Assembly: GCA_948474755.1 (NCBI GenBank)
Contig: CAOLHI010001014.1
Coordinates: 434,001 to 498,000, forward strand
Length of the DNA stretch: 64,000 nt
Direction: 5' to 3'
Source of the DNA: Ctenosaura bakeri
Taxonomy: Eukaryota > Chordata > Lepidosauria > Squamata > Iguanidae
This document shows, piece after piece, positions 46,427 through 56,742 of this stretch. The notes under the pieces were generated by a model. The model was not told where the DNA came from. It did no database searches and saw nothing but the letters and a program-made list of their open reading frames with translations. The position numbers and the translations under genes are program-made. How positions within the stretch are numbered: the first letter of the stretch is position 1; each line of letters opens with the position of its first letter.

Positions 46427-46755
46427 AAAAATGTGCAGTACTTCAGAAAGAATGGCAAATTGTAGGTGATTGCTGGGTGACGCCTGATAGAAGTCTATAA
46501 TTTATGATAATATGGAAAAATTCATTGTGATGATTACGGTAGATATCATGAAGCAGAAATATGGAAAATGAAATGCAAAGTTCCAACATAGTTGAAAAAT
46601 GTAGTACAATGATATAACTATGTTAAGAGATATTGGAAATGAAATCTAGATCAGTTTGGAAGAATCAAGAAATAATTCAAATGAAATAGCAGTAACAAAC
46701 ATTTGTTTTATCTGTGAAACTTTAATAAAATGATTTCTAAAAAATGTGCAGTACT
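46427..46755 (+). mobile_element. 5'-truncated L1-like insertion with 16-bp TSD
   Basis: 'aaaaatgtgcagtact' occurs at 46427-46442 and again at 46740-46755. The roughly 297 bp between ends in 'tgaaactttaataaaatga', resembling an L1 3' UTR. The long duplication and the A-rich junction are the signature of LINE-machinery integration. Confidence 0.6.
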
Positions 46756-47124
46756 GCAGGTTTAATCACACTGAGATGTGCAGGACAGTTCTAAAAGGCC
46801 ACTGATAGTGCTAACAGAGCATGCTTTGCTTGCAAATGGTCCCACACCAATCTTCTGACATCTCCAAAAGGGCCAGAAAAGACACTTGGCAATTATAATG
46901 CAACATTCACCCTGTCCGGAGGCACACAATGTTTCTTCCACAGGTTCTTTTTGTTATCCTACACAACTTAAAAACAATCCTGAAAGGAAGTAACACATAG
47001 AATTAACAAACCAGAATACAAGTAAGAATACAATAAGATCGTGCTCCAATTTTTTTTTTAAAAAAAACCCTCACTGAACAGAATTCTTAGTCTATTATCA
47101 ACACGTTTGTAAAACAGTAAAATG
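46756..47124. other. Unique sequence
   Basis: Nothing recognised. Confidence 0.35.
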
Positions 47125-47280
47125 ACCTAACACAGTGGTTCTCAACCTTCCTAATGCCGTGACCCTTTAATACAGTTCCTCATGTTGTGGTGGTGACCCC
47201 CAACCATAAAATTATTTTCGTTGCTACTTCATAACTGTAATTTAGCTACTGTTATGAATCGTAATGTAAATATCTGATAT

Positions 47281-47565
47281 TTAGTCCACCATAAATGATA
47301 TAAAGTTTGAAGATTTGGTTTCACTGCATTCAGACTGAATTAAATCCAAAAATAAATCTGGCATGGGAATAACACTAGATTTTGTAGGCTTATTCCTTAC
47401 AATTGATGCAACATTCTTGTTTTCATCAATATCTGAAGTGGCACTCTCCAGACTGTCCAGTCCCAGAGTTACCAACACCTTTTTCAGCAAATTTTTAAAA
47501 GAATCTGAGGAAAATAATTTCACTTTATTATCATCTTCTGCAGTAGTTTGAAGTAGTTTGTTGAC
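47281..47565 (-). pseudogene. Coding-like segment inside SPIN, unidentified
   Basis: A minus-strand frame open for about 95 codons from GVNKLLQTTAEDDNKVKLF to the end SSNFISFMVD and TAA. The stop lies exactly where SPIN subterminal sequence begins. The composition (acidic, Ser/Lys/Asp-rich) looks like real protein rather than chance. There is no ATG at its start and an upstream TAA, so it is a fragment. I cannot tell whether it comes from a SPIN-encoded protein or a captured host exon. Confidence 0.4.
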
Positions 47566-47869
47566 TCCTTAATAATGACATTACATTCAAATTCAATGAA
47601 TTGTCCAACTTGCAATACATTTTTTAAACTTGTTATGTATTTTGTGAAATCATTTCACTAATATTGTTTGCCTATTAACGTGCACCTCCCTTTCTTCAGC
47701 AATCACTTGTCTTATCACCTCCCTCCTACACTCAGACACATTCCCTGGGAAGACACTGAGGACACAGGAGGTTCACATCTTGCTTATTTACGTTCCACAG
47801 GCATTGTGGTTTGACTCCTAGAGAATAGTGACACCATACACAATGCTCAATTGCCCTGCGCTACTGTAT

Positions 47870-48244
47870 TCACTCATACAGAAGGGCAAGGAACGGCTGA
47901 CTGAGAGGCGGCCATTTCTCCTGGCAGAGGCTGCTCGCATGCTTGAGTGTGGTTGTGTTGCTGGCGAGCTTGGATTGGTCAGGAGAGCTCTTTACTCTCA
48001 CAGCCCCCTCCCTTGCTTTCTGAACACGGTCTCTTTTCAACATGGCGACCGGAGTTAAAGGAGCGGTTGGGAGCCCTTCTCCGCCCTTAACAGACTTAAC
48101 TGCATTACCAGGTAATTTTCCCTTCACCTTCTTTTTAAGTCTTGCCTTCTCAGACTTCCTTATACTAGATGGTTTTAGCTTTATTTGAGCCTCGGAGTGG
48201 CTGGTCGGAGATTGCCCTTCCAACTCACTCTCGCTCGATGCCAA
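47870..48244 (-). pseudogene. Basic Ser/Lys-rich open frame inside SPIN
   Basis: 124 codons on the minus strand, in the same direction as the previous segment. It begins at a TTG, not ATG, with ASSESELEGQSPTSHSEAQ, continues through a basic ARLKKKVKGKL stretch, and ends LALLYE. It is not recognised. The opposite strand has promoter/first-exon-like features (next entry), so only one of the two readings is likely to have been coding. Confidence 0.3.
47960..48120 (+). promoter_or_regulatory. Promoter/first-exon-like segment inside SPIN
   Basis: An inverted CCAAT box (ATTGG at 47974-47978), TATA-less CpG-containing sequence, then ATGGCGACCGG at 48042 opening MATGVKGAVGSPSPPLTDL, and a donor-like CAG|GTAATT at 48111/48112. 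The order matches a housekeeping promoter and first coding exon. Gene of origin not recognised; it is a hypothesis. Confidence 0.25.
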
Positions 48245-48500
48245 GAAAATTTTCTTTCGTAATACTTCAAAGGGGGCAGGAGGACACGAGCGCGTGGCTT
48301 GCGCACCACCACCGAGGAGGGAATGGAGCCTAAGACCATCGGAAATACGTATTTTCTGATGGTCTTAGGCGACCCCTGTGAAAGGGTTGTTCGACCCCCA
48401 AAGGGGTCGCGACCCACAGGTTGAGAACCGCTGATCTAACAGAAATGTTCACTATATAACACAAGTTACATAGTAAGTTATATAGTATATAGAGGAGATC

Positions 48501-48502
48501 CT

Positions 48503-48541
<39 letters not shown>

Positions 48542-48574
48542 ATGAGAGAGAGAGAGAGAGAGAGAAAGAAAGAG
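48501..48574 (+). repeat. (CT)n(GT)n(AG)n compound microsatellite
   Basis: CT run, then GT run, then AG run. The CT and AG arms are complementary, so the array can fold into a hairpin with a GT loop. Confidence 0.95.
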
Positions 48575-49190
48575 CACACACAAGCAGGCATATTAGGGAG
48601 CAACAAATATAGGCAATTGTACCTAGATAGAATTTGATCAGAAGTTGGCTTCCACTTAGGAAATAAATGTCACTATACACAGACTGCTGATGAAGATTTT
48701 GTAGAAATGGGTTCAATTTCAGGCTACCTGTCAAGCAGCCATCAATCAATTTGAGTTTCAAATTGGAATTCCAGATCTAATAGCTATTTAGTAAGAACTA
48801 AATTAACCATGATATTTCTTTCATAAGGACATTTTCAGATTGTGCTTCATGATTATTCTCAACAACCCTGTTGAGTTCATTTTATACTAGATCCACCTAA
48901 CCGTTCTAGCACTGGATCTCTTTTAAATCCATTGTTGCTTGTGTTCTTCAGTTTGGTTTGGTTTTATTTTCGTTCTCAGATACTACATATACAAAAGTAT
49001 CTGCGATATCACTACAAACATTCAAAAAGATTCTTTGTATGTTTGGAAAGAAGACAAGAACACTAATGTACAACAACCTCATTTTTATGATATTTTATGA
49101 TTTTGATTTCTCTGTGGTGAAGAAACCAGAAAGCCAACATACAAGAGAAAGCATCTTGTAGCTGTAATTTTATTTGCTGAATTAAGACCA
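48575..49190. other. Unique sequence
   Basis: Nothing recognised. Confidence 0.35.
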
Positions 49191-49191
49191 A

Positions 49192-49215
49192 ACACACACA
49201 CACACACACACACAT
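49192..49215 (+). repeat. (CA)n microsatellite abutting DIRS-like fragment
   Basis: About 12 CA units directly at the truncation point of the gag-like frame. Confidence 0.95.
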
Positions 49216-49216
49216 A

Positions 49217-50292
49217 TGAGAACTAACACGGTGGCTCGGTGGCACAGTCTCCACGACTAGCTTCGGAGGCTGGGAGGGGGTGGCCTCGACGGGTTGGTCG
49301 TCGTCCGATAGCTCCAGGATCTCCTGGGCCTGCGGCGTTTCTTCCTCCGGGATGTCGGAGAGGGCCGACTCTCCCGCGGGCTGGGTAGGCGGTGGGGTCA
49401 GTGGCCGGGTGGTCTCTGGAGGGTGCCGCTTCTCCTTCCTCTTCTTTTTCTTCTCCCTAGCTACCTCCTCAGTAGCAGGGCGCTTCTTTTGGGCAGAAGT
49501 CAGCGGTTTCGAGGAGGAGGCCGCGGGGTCGTCTCGTGGCCGACTCGTTGAGATCTTCGGGATCCTCGGTAGCTTCTTCACCGGTACCGAGGGCTTCGAC
49601 ACCGACGGTACCGAGGTCCCGGCGGCCGTTGGGGAGGAGGAGGAGGGCGAAGAAAGGTCTTTCTCCATCGGAACGGACTCGGACTTCTGGGCGCGGAGAG
49701 ACTGCTCCCAGCAAAAAGACTTCAACCTCGCCGCCCGGTTCCGAAGTGTCTGGTGGGTGAATTCCCTACACACGGGGCAAGTTTGGACGTTATGCCCCTC
49801 ACCCAAACAAAAAAGACACTTCGAGTGTCGGTCAGAAAGGGCGACCTTCCTTCCACAGGAGGCGCAGGACTTAAACAACGCCGACATAAAACGCGGGGCA
49901 AGGGCGAGGAGAAGGGGAGAGTCGGAAGACGCCGCACCGAGCCAAAAACCAAGCCGAGGGAAAAGTCGAAAAAAAGATCCAAAAACGTGAAAAACGTACC
50001 GAAAACCGATGGGAAGTCCGTAGGGAGAGTCAAGAAACAGTCCGAGGTCAATTCCGAAATCCAACAAACTACGCAGCAGGAAAACGAGGCCAACAAGAAG
50101 AACCTTCTGTACGCTGAGGCGGACAAGAAAGAACTGAGGAGAGACCGTGGCTCGGCGGGAGGAGCATGCGCAGTACGACCGAGGGGGAGGGGCTCCCCGC
50201 CAAGCCAACGAGCTCTAGAATCCTCCGAACGCTACCGCGCAGGCGCGAAAGCTCCTATTGTATGAGGCACAGAGACCACGAAGAAGAACTAA
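49217..50292 (-). mobile_element. DIRS-like retrotransposon 5' fragment
   Basis: A sharply GC/CpG-rich block. On the minus strand it starts 'gttcttcttcgtggtctctg', followed by a leader and the gag-like frame below, and is cut off at the CA repeat. The terminal motif and gag type are those I associate with reptile DIRS elements (tyrosine-recombinase retrotransposons). No reverse transcriptase, methyltransferase or recombinase part is present. High CpG content suggests recent arrival or weak methylation decay. Edges approximate. Confidence 0.55.
49220..49887 (-). pseudogene. DIRS-like gag, 3'-truncated
   Basis: The ATG at 49887 opens MSALFKSCASCGRK. A cysteine/histidine cluster follows (CASC, then CLFC, a His, then CPVC), a likely zinc-binding knuckle near residues 8-43, then an RNRAARLKSFCWEQ stretch. 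After it comes a long Ser/Pro-rich low-complexity region with a basic KKKKRKEKR run and an acidic EILELSDDDQ stretch. The frame stays open for 222 codons and runs into the (CA)n repeat, where it loses homology. Knuckle plus RNRAARL matches gag-like proteins of DIRS elements, from which the LAP2-alpha exon of TMPO is thought to derive. Upstream codons to 50208 are also open but are probably leader. Confidence 0.5.
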
Positions 50293-51280
50293 CTTGTTCA
50301 TCCCTCATGGAATATGGTTCCATTTTAAAGCAGAAAAAAAGACAAGTCTATCCAAACAATTATTCCAACTTCAATAAATTATTAAAGTGGTTCCAAAAAC
50401 TTGGCCTAAAGCTAATCCCTAATCTCAACCAAAGTACACCAACACTTAATCAATGGGATTTACGTAAATCTTGACTTACCATTCAGGAACTGATTTGAAG
50501 TGGTCTAGTTGGTACAAGATGGTGAACTTAGGCTCTTGGTACATATTCTCACAAAAGCACAACTATAATGAAAGTCTCCCAGTATCTACAGATGGCAAAG
50601 CTCACCTTCCCATTAACCACAGTGTGCACTTGCTCCATACCTACATCTGAGGGGTTCTTCCACATTATGGGCAAGGCTCTCTGGAAATTACTTGTGCCAC
50701 TATTGCTTTCCCACAATTGTGCCAAATAATGGATGTTTATTGATTGTTCTGATGAATTTAACAGTTTTCCATAGAGTCATGCCATAATTTGCCTTTAATT
50801 TGTTTTAACTATTAGCTGCTCTAAGTGCTATTTTTCAATGGAAAGTGGGATGAATAAACAATCTTTAAAATCTACAGCTGTCACAGTGGCAGGGCTTCGC
50901 TTCCATGATTCATTTTTTTGAGGAAAGGGCAGGCAAGGTTGGCAATATTATCACTGCTAATGCTGGGGCGGCGGGGGTGGTGGTGGGAGAAAAGCTGGGT
51001 GGTAGAGGAGGTGGGTTCTCCTATTTCAGACAACATAGGCTCTTGCACCAGCCCTGAGATATGGTAAAGCAATTTTATCCATTTAGGGAACAACTGCTCT
51101 TTAGCCAGTAAACTGATGCTTCACTAGGCCTGCAAACGTTCTGCCTAGCAAGTAGTTCTCCACAATGAAAGAACAGCAACGGAGCACAAGTACACTAGGA
51201 AAGTCTACCCACATCTATTACTACTTCTTCCCCTGCACACTGTTTCTATGAAAAACAAATATAAGGATATCCACACTCCA
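50293..51280. other. Unique sequence, no gene called
   Basis: A minus-strand block at 50480-50562 has splice-like ends (GTAAGT donor) and 27 open codons but is too short to call. G-rich stretch at 50965-50985. Confidence 0.35.
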
Positions 51281-52545
51281 ACTGAAGATCAAGAAGTCAA
51301 CATGGATTTCTCAAAAATAAGTCATGCCAGACTAATCTTATCTCTTTTTATGATAGAGTTACTAGCTTGATAGATGAAGGGAATGCTGTGGATGTAGCAT
51401 ATCTCGATGTCAGTAAGGCCTTTGACAAAGTTCCCCATGACATTCTTGCAATGAAGCTAGTAAAATGTGGGCTGGACAGGGCTACTGTTAGTTGGATTTG
51501 TAATTGGTTGCCCGACCGAACCCAAAGGGTGATCACGAATGGCTGCTTTTCATCCTGGAGAGAAGTGACTAGCGGGGTGCCACAGGTTTCTGTCCTGGGC
51601 CCAGTGCTGTTCAATATTTTTATCAATGACTTGGATGAAGGAATAGAGGGCATGCTCATCAAATCTGCAGATGATACCAAATTGGGAGGGGTTGCTAATA
51701 TGCCTGAGGACAGGATCAAAATTCAAAATGACCTGGATAGATTGGAGAGCTGGGCCAAGGCGAACAAAATGAAATTCAACAGAGAGAAGTGTAAGGTCCT
51801 ACACTTAGGTAGAAATAATGGAATACAGAAATATAGGATGGGGGACACGTGGCTGGATAGCAGTACGTGTGAAAGGGATCTAGGAGTCTTCATAGACCAC
51901 AAGCTGAACATGAGTCAGCAGTGTGATGCGGCAGCCAAGAAAGCCAATGCAATTCTCGGATGCATCAATAGGAGTATGGTGTCTAGATCGAGGGAGGTAC
52001 TGGTACCGCTCTACTCTGCTTTGGTTAGACCCCATCTTGAATACTGTGTCCAGTTCTGGGTACCCCGATTCAAGAAGGATATTGACAAGCTGGAGCAGGT
52101 CCAGAGGAGGGCAACCAAAATGGTGAGAGGCCTGGAAGCCATGCCCTATGAGGATAGACTTAGAGAGCTGGGTATGTTTAGTCTGCAGAAGAGAAGGTTA
52201 AGAGGGGACATGATAGCCATGTTTAAATATTTGAAGGGATGCCACGTAGAGGAAGGAGAGGGCTTGTTTTCTGCTGCTCCAGAGACCAGGACAAGGAGCA
52301 ATGGATTCAAGCTGCCGGAAAGGAGATTCCACCTGAACCTCAGGAAGAACTTCCTGACAGTCAGGGCTGTCCGGCAGTGGAATATGCTGCCTCGCAGTCT
52401 AGTGGAGTCTCCTTCCTCCTAAGCGGAGGCTGGATGGCCATCTGTCGGGAGTGCTTTGAGGGTGTTCCTGCATGGCAGGGGGTTGACTGGATGGTCCCTG
52501 GGGTCTCTTCCAACTCTACATTTCTATGATTCTATTATTCTATCA
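51281..52545 (+). mobile_element. CR1 LINE, 5'-truncated, with 3' end
   Basis: A continuous CR1 segment from within the ORF2 reverse transcriptase to the 3' terminus ('actctacatttctatgattc', 'tattattctatc'). It lacks ORF1, the endonuclease and the first part of the polymerase. Confidence 0.92.
51285..52421 (+). pseudogene. CR1 ORF2 reverse transcriptase, C-terminal part
   Basis: About 378 uninterrupted codons. Landmarks in order: [12 protein letters not shown]; palm motif A in [15 protein letters not shown] (catalytic Asp); motif B region [20 protein letters not shown]; motif C as SADDTKLGG, where CR1 normally has an aromatic residue before ADD; thumb [23 protein letters not shown]; and the C-terminal [32 protein letters not shown]. 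The open frame implies a relatively young insertion. It has no start of its own and cannot be active, because the N-terminal two thirds of ORF2 are missing. A frameshift near 52405 separates it from the reading RECFEGVPAWQGVDWMVPG downstream. Confidence 0.9.
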
Positions 52546-52721
52546 AAATGGATTTGACATGCAATTATATTAATATTGATCTCCTCACTTTCCTCTGTCT
52601 TAAAGTAATTGGGGGAGGGTGCTAAAAATTCATAAGCAGCAGATGTTCTTGGGGAAAGACAGTGCCATCATACTCCCGTTGTTTCTTTAAATGGGCATGG
52701 AAATTGTATAGCATTCCACTT
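52546..52721. other. Unique sequence
   Basis: Nothing recognised. Confidence 0.4.
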
Positions 52722-52815
52722 GTCCTTGGACTTCAGCTCCTATCATTCCTCGCCATTGGCTATGCCAGCTCCTAGGATTCCTGGGAGTTGCATTTCAATA
52801 TTACATGGAAGGTGG
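52722..52815. repeat. Foldback 'cttcagctcctatcattcc' repeat
   Basis: 'ttggacttcagctcctatca' with inverted 'gggagttgcatttcaata'. Same family as 20.2 kb. Confidence 0.5.
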
Positions 52816-52874
52816 TACAATTCCCATTCCTGCTCCAAACTATACAGCTCTGAGACAGCTATTACAGCTATTAC

Positions 52875-52980
52875 AGTGGGCCTGGATATACGCACGCTGG
52901 GGTTCTGCAGATTTAACCAACCGCAGATTCAAAATATATAGATATTAAAAATATACAAGAGGTCTAAAAAAGCAACCACT
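52875..52980. mobile_element. Possible pogo/Tigger-type fragment
   Basis: 'gggcctggatatacgcacgc', 'tctgcagatttaaccaaccg', 'cagattcaaaatat' resemble the terminal region of Tigger-like DNA transposons ('ggttcaaccaaccgcgga'). Fragment only. Confidence 0.35.
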
Positions 52981-55009
52981 CTTACATGTGGAGGGAGAAG
53001 AAAGGAACCCAATTCTTCTTCACCTTCTGACTATTCCATTCACTTCCCCAGTCTGGCCAAGCTGAAGGACAAAGCTCACCATGCACACTCAGTGCAAGCA
53101 GGCAGCCGTATAGGCAACCGACAGGCATGCATTCTCCTCCACCTCTATGAATGAATGAGCAGGAGCGGTGCTGCCGCCGCTACCAATCACTATGTCCCTA
53201 CAGGAGCTGGTTGAAGTTGGTTGAAGAAGGTAGCTGGCAGGTGCCCCGGGGCAGAGCAGAATGTGGTCCCAGGTCCCAGGCTTTGGGTCCCATACCAGAA
53301 GAAAAGCAGGATATGAAATGAACAAACAAATAAATAAAGTTCAGCACCACAATTCCTTGTTTTGGTTTGGCTCTCCTAGAAACAGCTGACCACACAGCGT
53401 GACTATTCTTCTCAATTAGACAATTAAAATCCAATCAATCCAAGTCTGCCATACAATCATTTTAAAACACATCAATGCAAAAGAGGCAGCAGGCACCAGA
53501 ATATATTTTATTCCCCACCACCACCACAGTGCTTAAACAAGTGGACTTTACAGAGCTGTCAGTAATTCAGGATGCTCTGTCCAGAACCTTAGGGTTCACT
53601 GCAAAGAAAGCTCTTCAGCTGCTCATCATTGATCTTAGCTCCTACAACAAAGACCAGAATCTACAGTGATAATTCCTCAGTTGTGTATATCAGTGTTTAA
53701 AATGAGCAGCAAAGGTGTGGTGCTAGCATACACTGGGTATCTACCGAAAAATGGGGGCATGGGAACAACAGCTTTCTTTATTTATTTCTTTGCTGAAGAG
53801 CAAGGATGTATTCTTTAAATAATCAGGGGAGGACAAGCCTCTAAGGCCACTTAACGTGACCAAGTATGAGTCATGGGTGGTCTAAGGAGATTCAAGAATC
53901 TACATCACAGGTAAATTTTGTTTGCAAAGAAGACAAATCTTTTCTTGTATCTAGTCCAAGATTATGCAACCACGGCGATCAAGAGAAGCCCAAGCTTCAT
54001 TCCAACTCAAAAGAACAACCTTTCTTACTGATGTACCCTTAAGAGCAAGCAGCTGTTCTCTACCACTTAATCTCCACCTTCACATGAGACAAAACAAAAA
54101 CAGAAAGTCACTCTTTACTACATGGAAAATCTCTTTATGGAGAAGAGGATGCGAACAAACCACACCCAAACACCTTCATCATACTAGTACACAAACGCAT
54201 TACATAGCACAACCTGTACCCAGAGGGCCATGCACAATCTCGCTAAAGCTTTTTAGACCAATAGTATCACAGATCACATTAAGCACTAAGCCCTATAAGC
54301 AATCTCCGTTTCCTAACTGATCTCTATTTGAAGTGATCAGAAATTGCTCCTGGCACATGCTAGAATCTTAAATCTCTCTTGGATTCCTCTCTCTACATGC
54401 TGAAGAAAGGAACTATTTTCCATCCTCCCACTCTTACCCAGAAGCAATGTCTGCTTGTCACTTAGATACCTTCTCATAAAGAATATAAGTAGTAACAAGT
54501 TAATTTAAACAATTTATTGCCAAGAGTAGAAGCAGAACATTTTATCCGTCTGCCAAGCTGATTAACAACCATAAACAAGCCTGTGCCCTTTGGGCTAAAC
54601 ATGATCACACCTCATAGTTACCTTTATTTTTATTTAATTTTTTTTTCACAAAAAAGTTGCCTTCAAAACTCACTTTATTAAGTGAATGTCTCATTAAAAT
54701 TTACTTCTATTTACCAGACCTAGATATATAACCATTTGGGGGAATGTGATTATATTGTTTCCCATGTACCAAAAGTAAAATGCTTTTACATACAAGTCTG
54801 TAATGCAACAGGAATTGGAATGTGATCGCTATTTACGTAATTTTCATAATCTGTGCTTCCGATCTTTCTTACCATTCAGGTGCAGTGACATTCTTACAGG
54901 TGGGGGGCAATAAGGCTGATAAGGCTTAAGGCCCTTTTAGTCTATCACAAAGCAGGGGGAAATCTACACAAGGGGAAAATCTTGTAAAGGTTTAACAAGT
55001 TTTACTTAG
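52981..55009. other. Mostly unique; LINE-like tail at 53290-53340
   Basis: 53290-53340 ('aagcaggatatgaaatgaac' then AAATAAATAAA) is an L2-like 3' tail on the plus strand; the preceding 53090-53290 is moderately GC-rich and may be its body. A 118-codon plus frame at 53964-54320 lacks motifs and is not called. Confidence 0.35.
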
Positions 55010-55052
55010 TTTAAGCTTTTCTGGACTGCAGCCACAATGTCAGATGCATTTT
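55010..55052 (-). repeat. Amniote dispersed repeat fragment
   Basis: 'agcttttctggactgcagcc' then 'atgtcagatgcatt', inverted form of the repeat at 14425. Confidence 0.5.
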
Positions 55053-55119
55053 AATAAAGGCTAACTTATGTTAAGGTTGTGTTCTGTTTACAACAGTGTG
55101 CAGTCTAACCTAAAGCACT

Positions 55120-55318
55120 GTTGTTGTTGTTGTTGTTATGTGCCTTCAAGTCATTTCTGATTTATGGTGACTCTAAGGGAACCTATAATGCAGTTTCCTG
55201 GGGCTGAGAGTGTGTGACACACCCAAAGTCACCCAATGGGGTTCCATGGCCAAGCGGGGAATTGAACCTTGATCTTCAGGGTCATACTCCAACACTCAAA
55301 CCACTATAACATGTAGGT
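55120..55318 (-). mobile_element. Sauria-type SINE, internally deleted
   Basis: A (TTG)n tail, 'tgtgccttcaagtcatttct', 'gggctgagagtgtgtgacac', 'caagcggggaattgaacctt'. About 35 bp ('ggcaagatttattcagaggg' region) are missing from the middle. Confidence 0.88.
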
Positions 55319-55342
55319 TCTCTATTCAAAAGTAGGCCTCTG

Positions 55343-55455
55343 TTTAGTGAGGCTTACTCCCAAGTAAATATGCACAAATGCACCCACACCCAGGAAAGTC
55401 CTATTAGATCCAAAAGGATTTACTCTCATGTAGGCGAATCTAAAATTGCACTATT
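55343..55455. repeat. Dispersed 'ttactcccaagtaaat' repeat
   Basis: 'gaggcttactcccaagtaaa', 'aaagtcctattagatccaaa', 'ggatttactctcatgtaggc', 'aaaattgcac'. Same family as 17975 and 32728. Confidence 0.5.
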
Positions 55456-56286
55456 GGACATTACTTTAAAAGAAACGAAAGTTTACTATACAACTATTAG
55501 GTACAGTAAAACACATTATATAAACATGCCTTCTAGATTATCCAATTTTAGATGGCAATTCAGTTTTCTCGATTAATTAAAATAGCCACATGAACTGTAA
55601 ACAACTCCAGCTGAAGTAAGCAAAATAAATGTTATCTTTTACAGCTGTGAAACCTCATTCTTCAAATGGAATTTCCAATGATGACAGAAAATGGTAGTGC
55701 AAATGATTAAAACATTCTCAATAGTCATGAGCCAGAACAGAATCCAACTGTCAAAGTATAAGCAATGTCTCGAATTCATTAGAAGAGGCCAGTCTGCAGA
55801 GATATACCACCATGGTTTCTTCTGAACCTGGCTCTTTTCCTTTGCTTTACATTCCTCAGCAAGAATGTACACTGTCACTTTCAAAATATACTTTTAAGGA
55901 CTTTTGCATATGTTTTGCTACAAGGACTTTGGTCTGAACTTTGGTATCAACTTCCTTTTCTTATTATTTTCACTTTATTGGGATTTATTTCCACAAATTT
56001 CACCAGCCCATTTAAACTCATACAGTGCACTAAAAAGGAAAGCAAAAGGCGCTGACTTCAACTGATCTTTGTGTGCGTGTGCAGTATATGCACAACAGAC
56101 TGATCCAAGGAATTTAAAAATTAATACAAGAAGTTAAGCACTAAGGAGAGGCAAGGGAGATAAGGGCCTTTAAGACACAGCACAAAACAGGGAAACTTTT
56201 TAAAATGCAGCTCAGTTCAGAATGCATTGATTTATATTTCAAAACACCTCTATATTAGTGGTAACAGAAACAACTTAGTAAAATAT
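55456..56286. other. Unique sequence
   Basis: Nothing recognised. Confidence 0.35.
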
Positions 56287-56510
56287 TTAGCATTTATAGA
56301 GTGCTTTTTTAAAGCACTTCAAGTGCATTATCTCAGCAATGCTTACGAACAACTTGGAAGGCACGTAGGATTGGAATCCCCATTTTGCAAGAGGATGGGG
56401 GGGCGGAGGAGAGACAGCCTAAGGCTGAGAGACAGTGGCTTGCCTAAGGCCATGGATGAAGTAATGTCAGAAACACAGTCAGATCTGAAGAATTTCTGGC
56501 TCCCAGCTCA
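56287..56510 (-). mobile_element. MIR/CORE-SINE-like element
   Basis: Inverted MIR-like order: 'agcatttatagagtgctttt', 'caagtgcattatctcagcaa', 'aatccccattttgcaagag', 'gacagtggcttgcctaaggc', 'agatctgaagaatttctggc'. The core segment is preserved and the tRNA-like head is decayed. Confidence 0.65.
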
Positions 56511-56565
56511 GACTTTTTGGCTGTTGGTGTAAATGTTCTAAACAACATACATTCATTCCAGTAAT

Positions 56566-56742
56566 GCTGTTATGTGGCTCCAATCCTATCATAGGGGTTT
56601 CTTGGGATGATTTATCCAGAGGAGATTTGCTACTGCTGAGGCTGAGGAAATGTGATCAGCAGTTTCGCTAGATGAGTAGGATTTGAATCCTGGTCTCCCA
56701 GAGTCCTAGTCAAAACGCTCAGACCCCTGCACCGTACTCTCT
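56566..56742 (-). mobile_element. Sauria-type SINE, degraded
   Basis: 'tgttatgtggctccaatcct', 'ttatccagaggagatttgct', 'gtaggatttgaatcctggtc', 'ctgcaccgtactctc'. Confidence 0.8.

Larger units (their letters stand above)
47133..48433 (-). mobile_element. SPIN-type hAT element, 1.3 kb, with coding-like cargo
   Basis: The ends carry SPIN inverted repeats: 'cagtggttctcaacctt' on the left and the inverse of 'cagcggttctcaacctg' on the right. The flanks ACCTAACA (47125-47132) and ATCTAACA (48434-48441) form an 8-bp duplication with one mismatch. The first 145 bp and the last 165 bp match the 319-bp copy at 34511. About 990 bp lie between them that the short copy lacks. This interior has coding-like segments (see next entries) but nothing I recognise as an hAT transposase: no BED finger, no hAT dimerisation motif. 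It is either a remnant of a longer SPIN or a carrier of captured DNA. Confidence 0.88.

Noticed and set aside
49280..49990. 236-codon plus-strand frame
   Set aside because: It is the antisense of the DIRS-like gag in GC-rich DNA; the minus-strand frame has the cysteine cluster and better sense.
50480..50562. 83-bp exon-like block on the minus strand
   Set aside because: Only 27 codons; splice-like flanks around short open blocks are common by chance, as other tests in this window showed.
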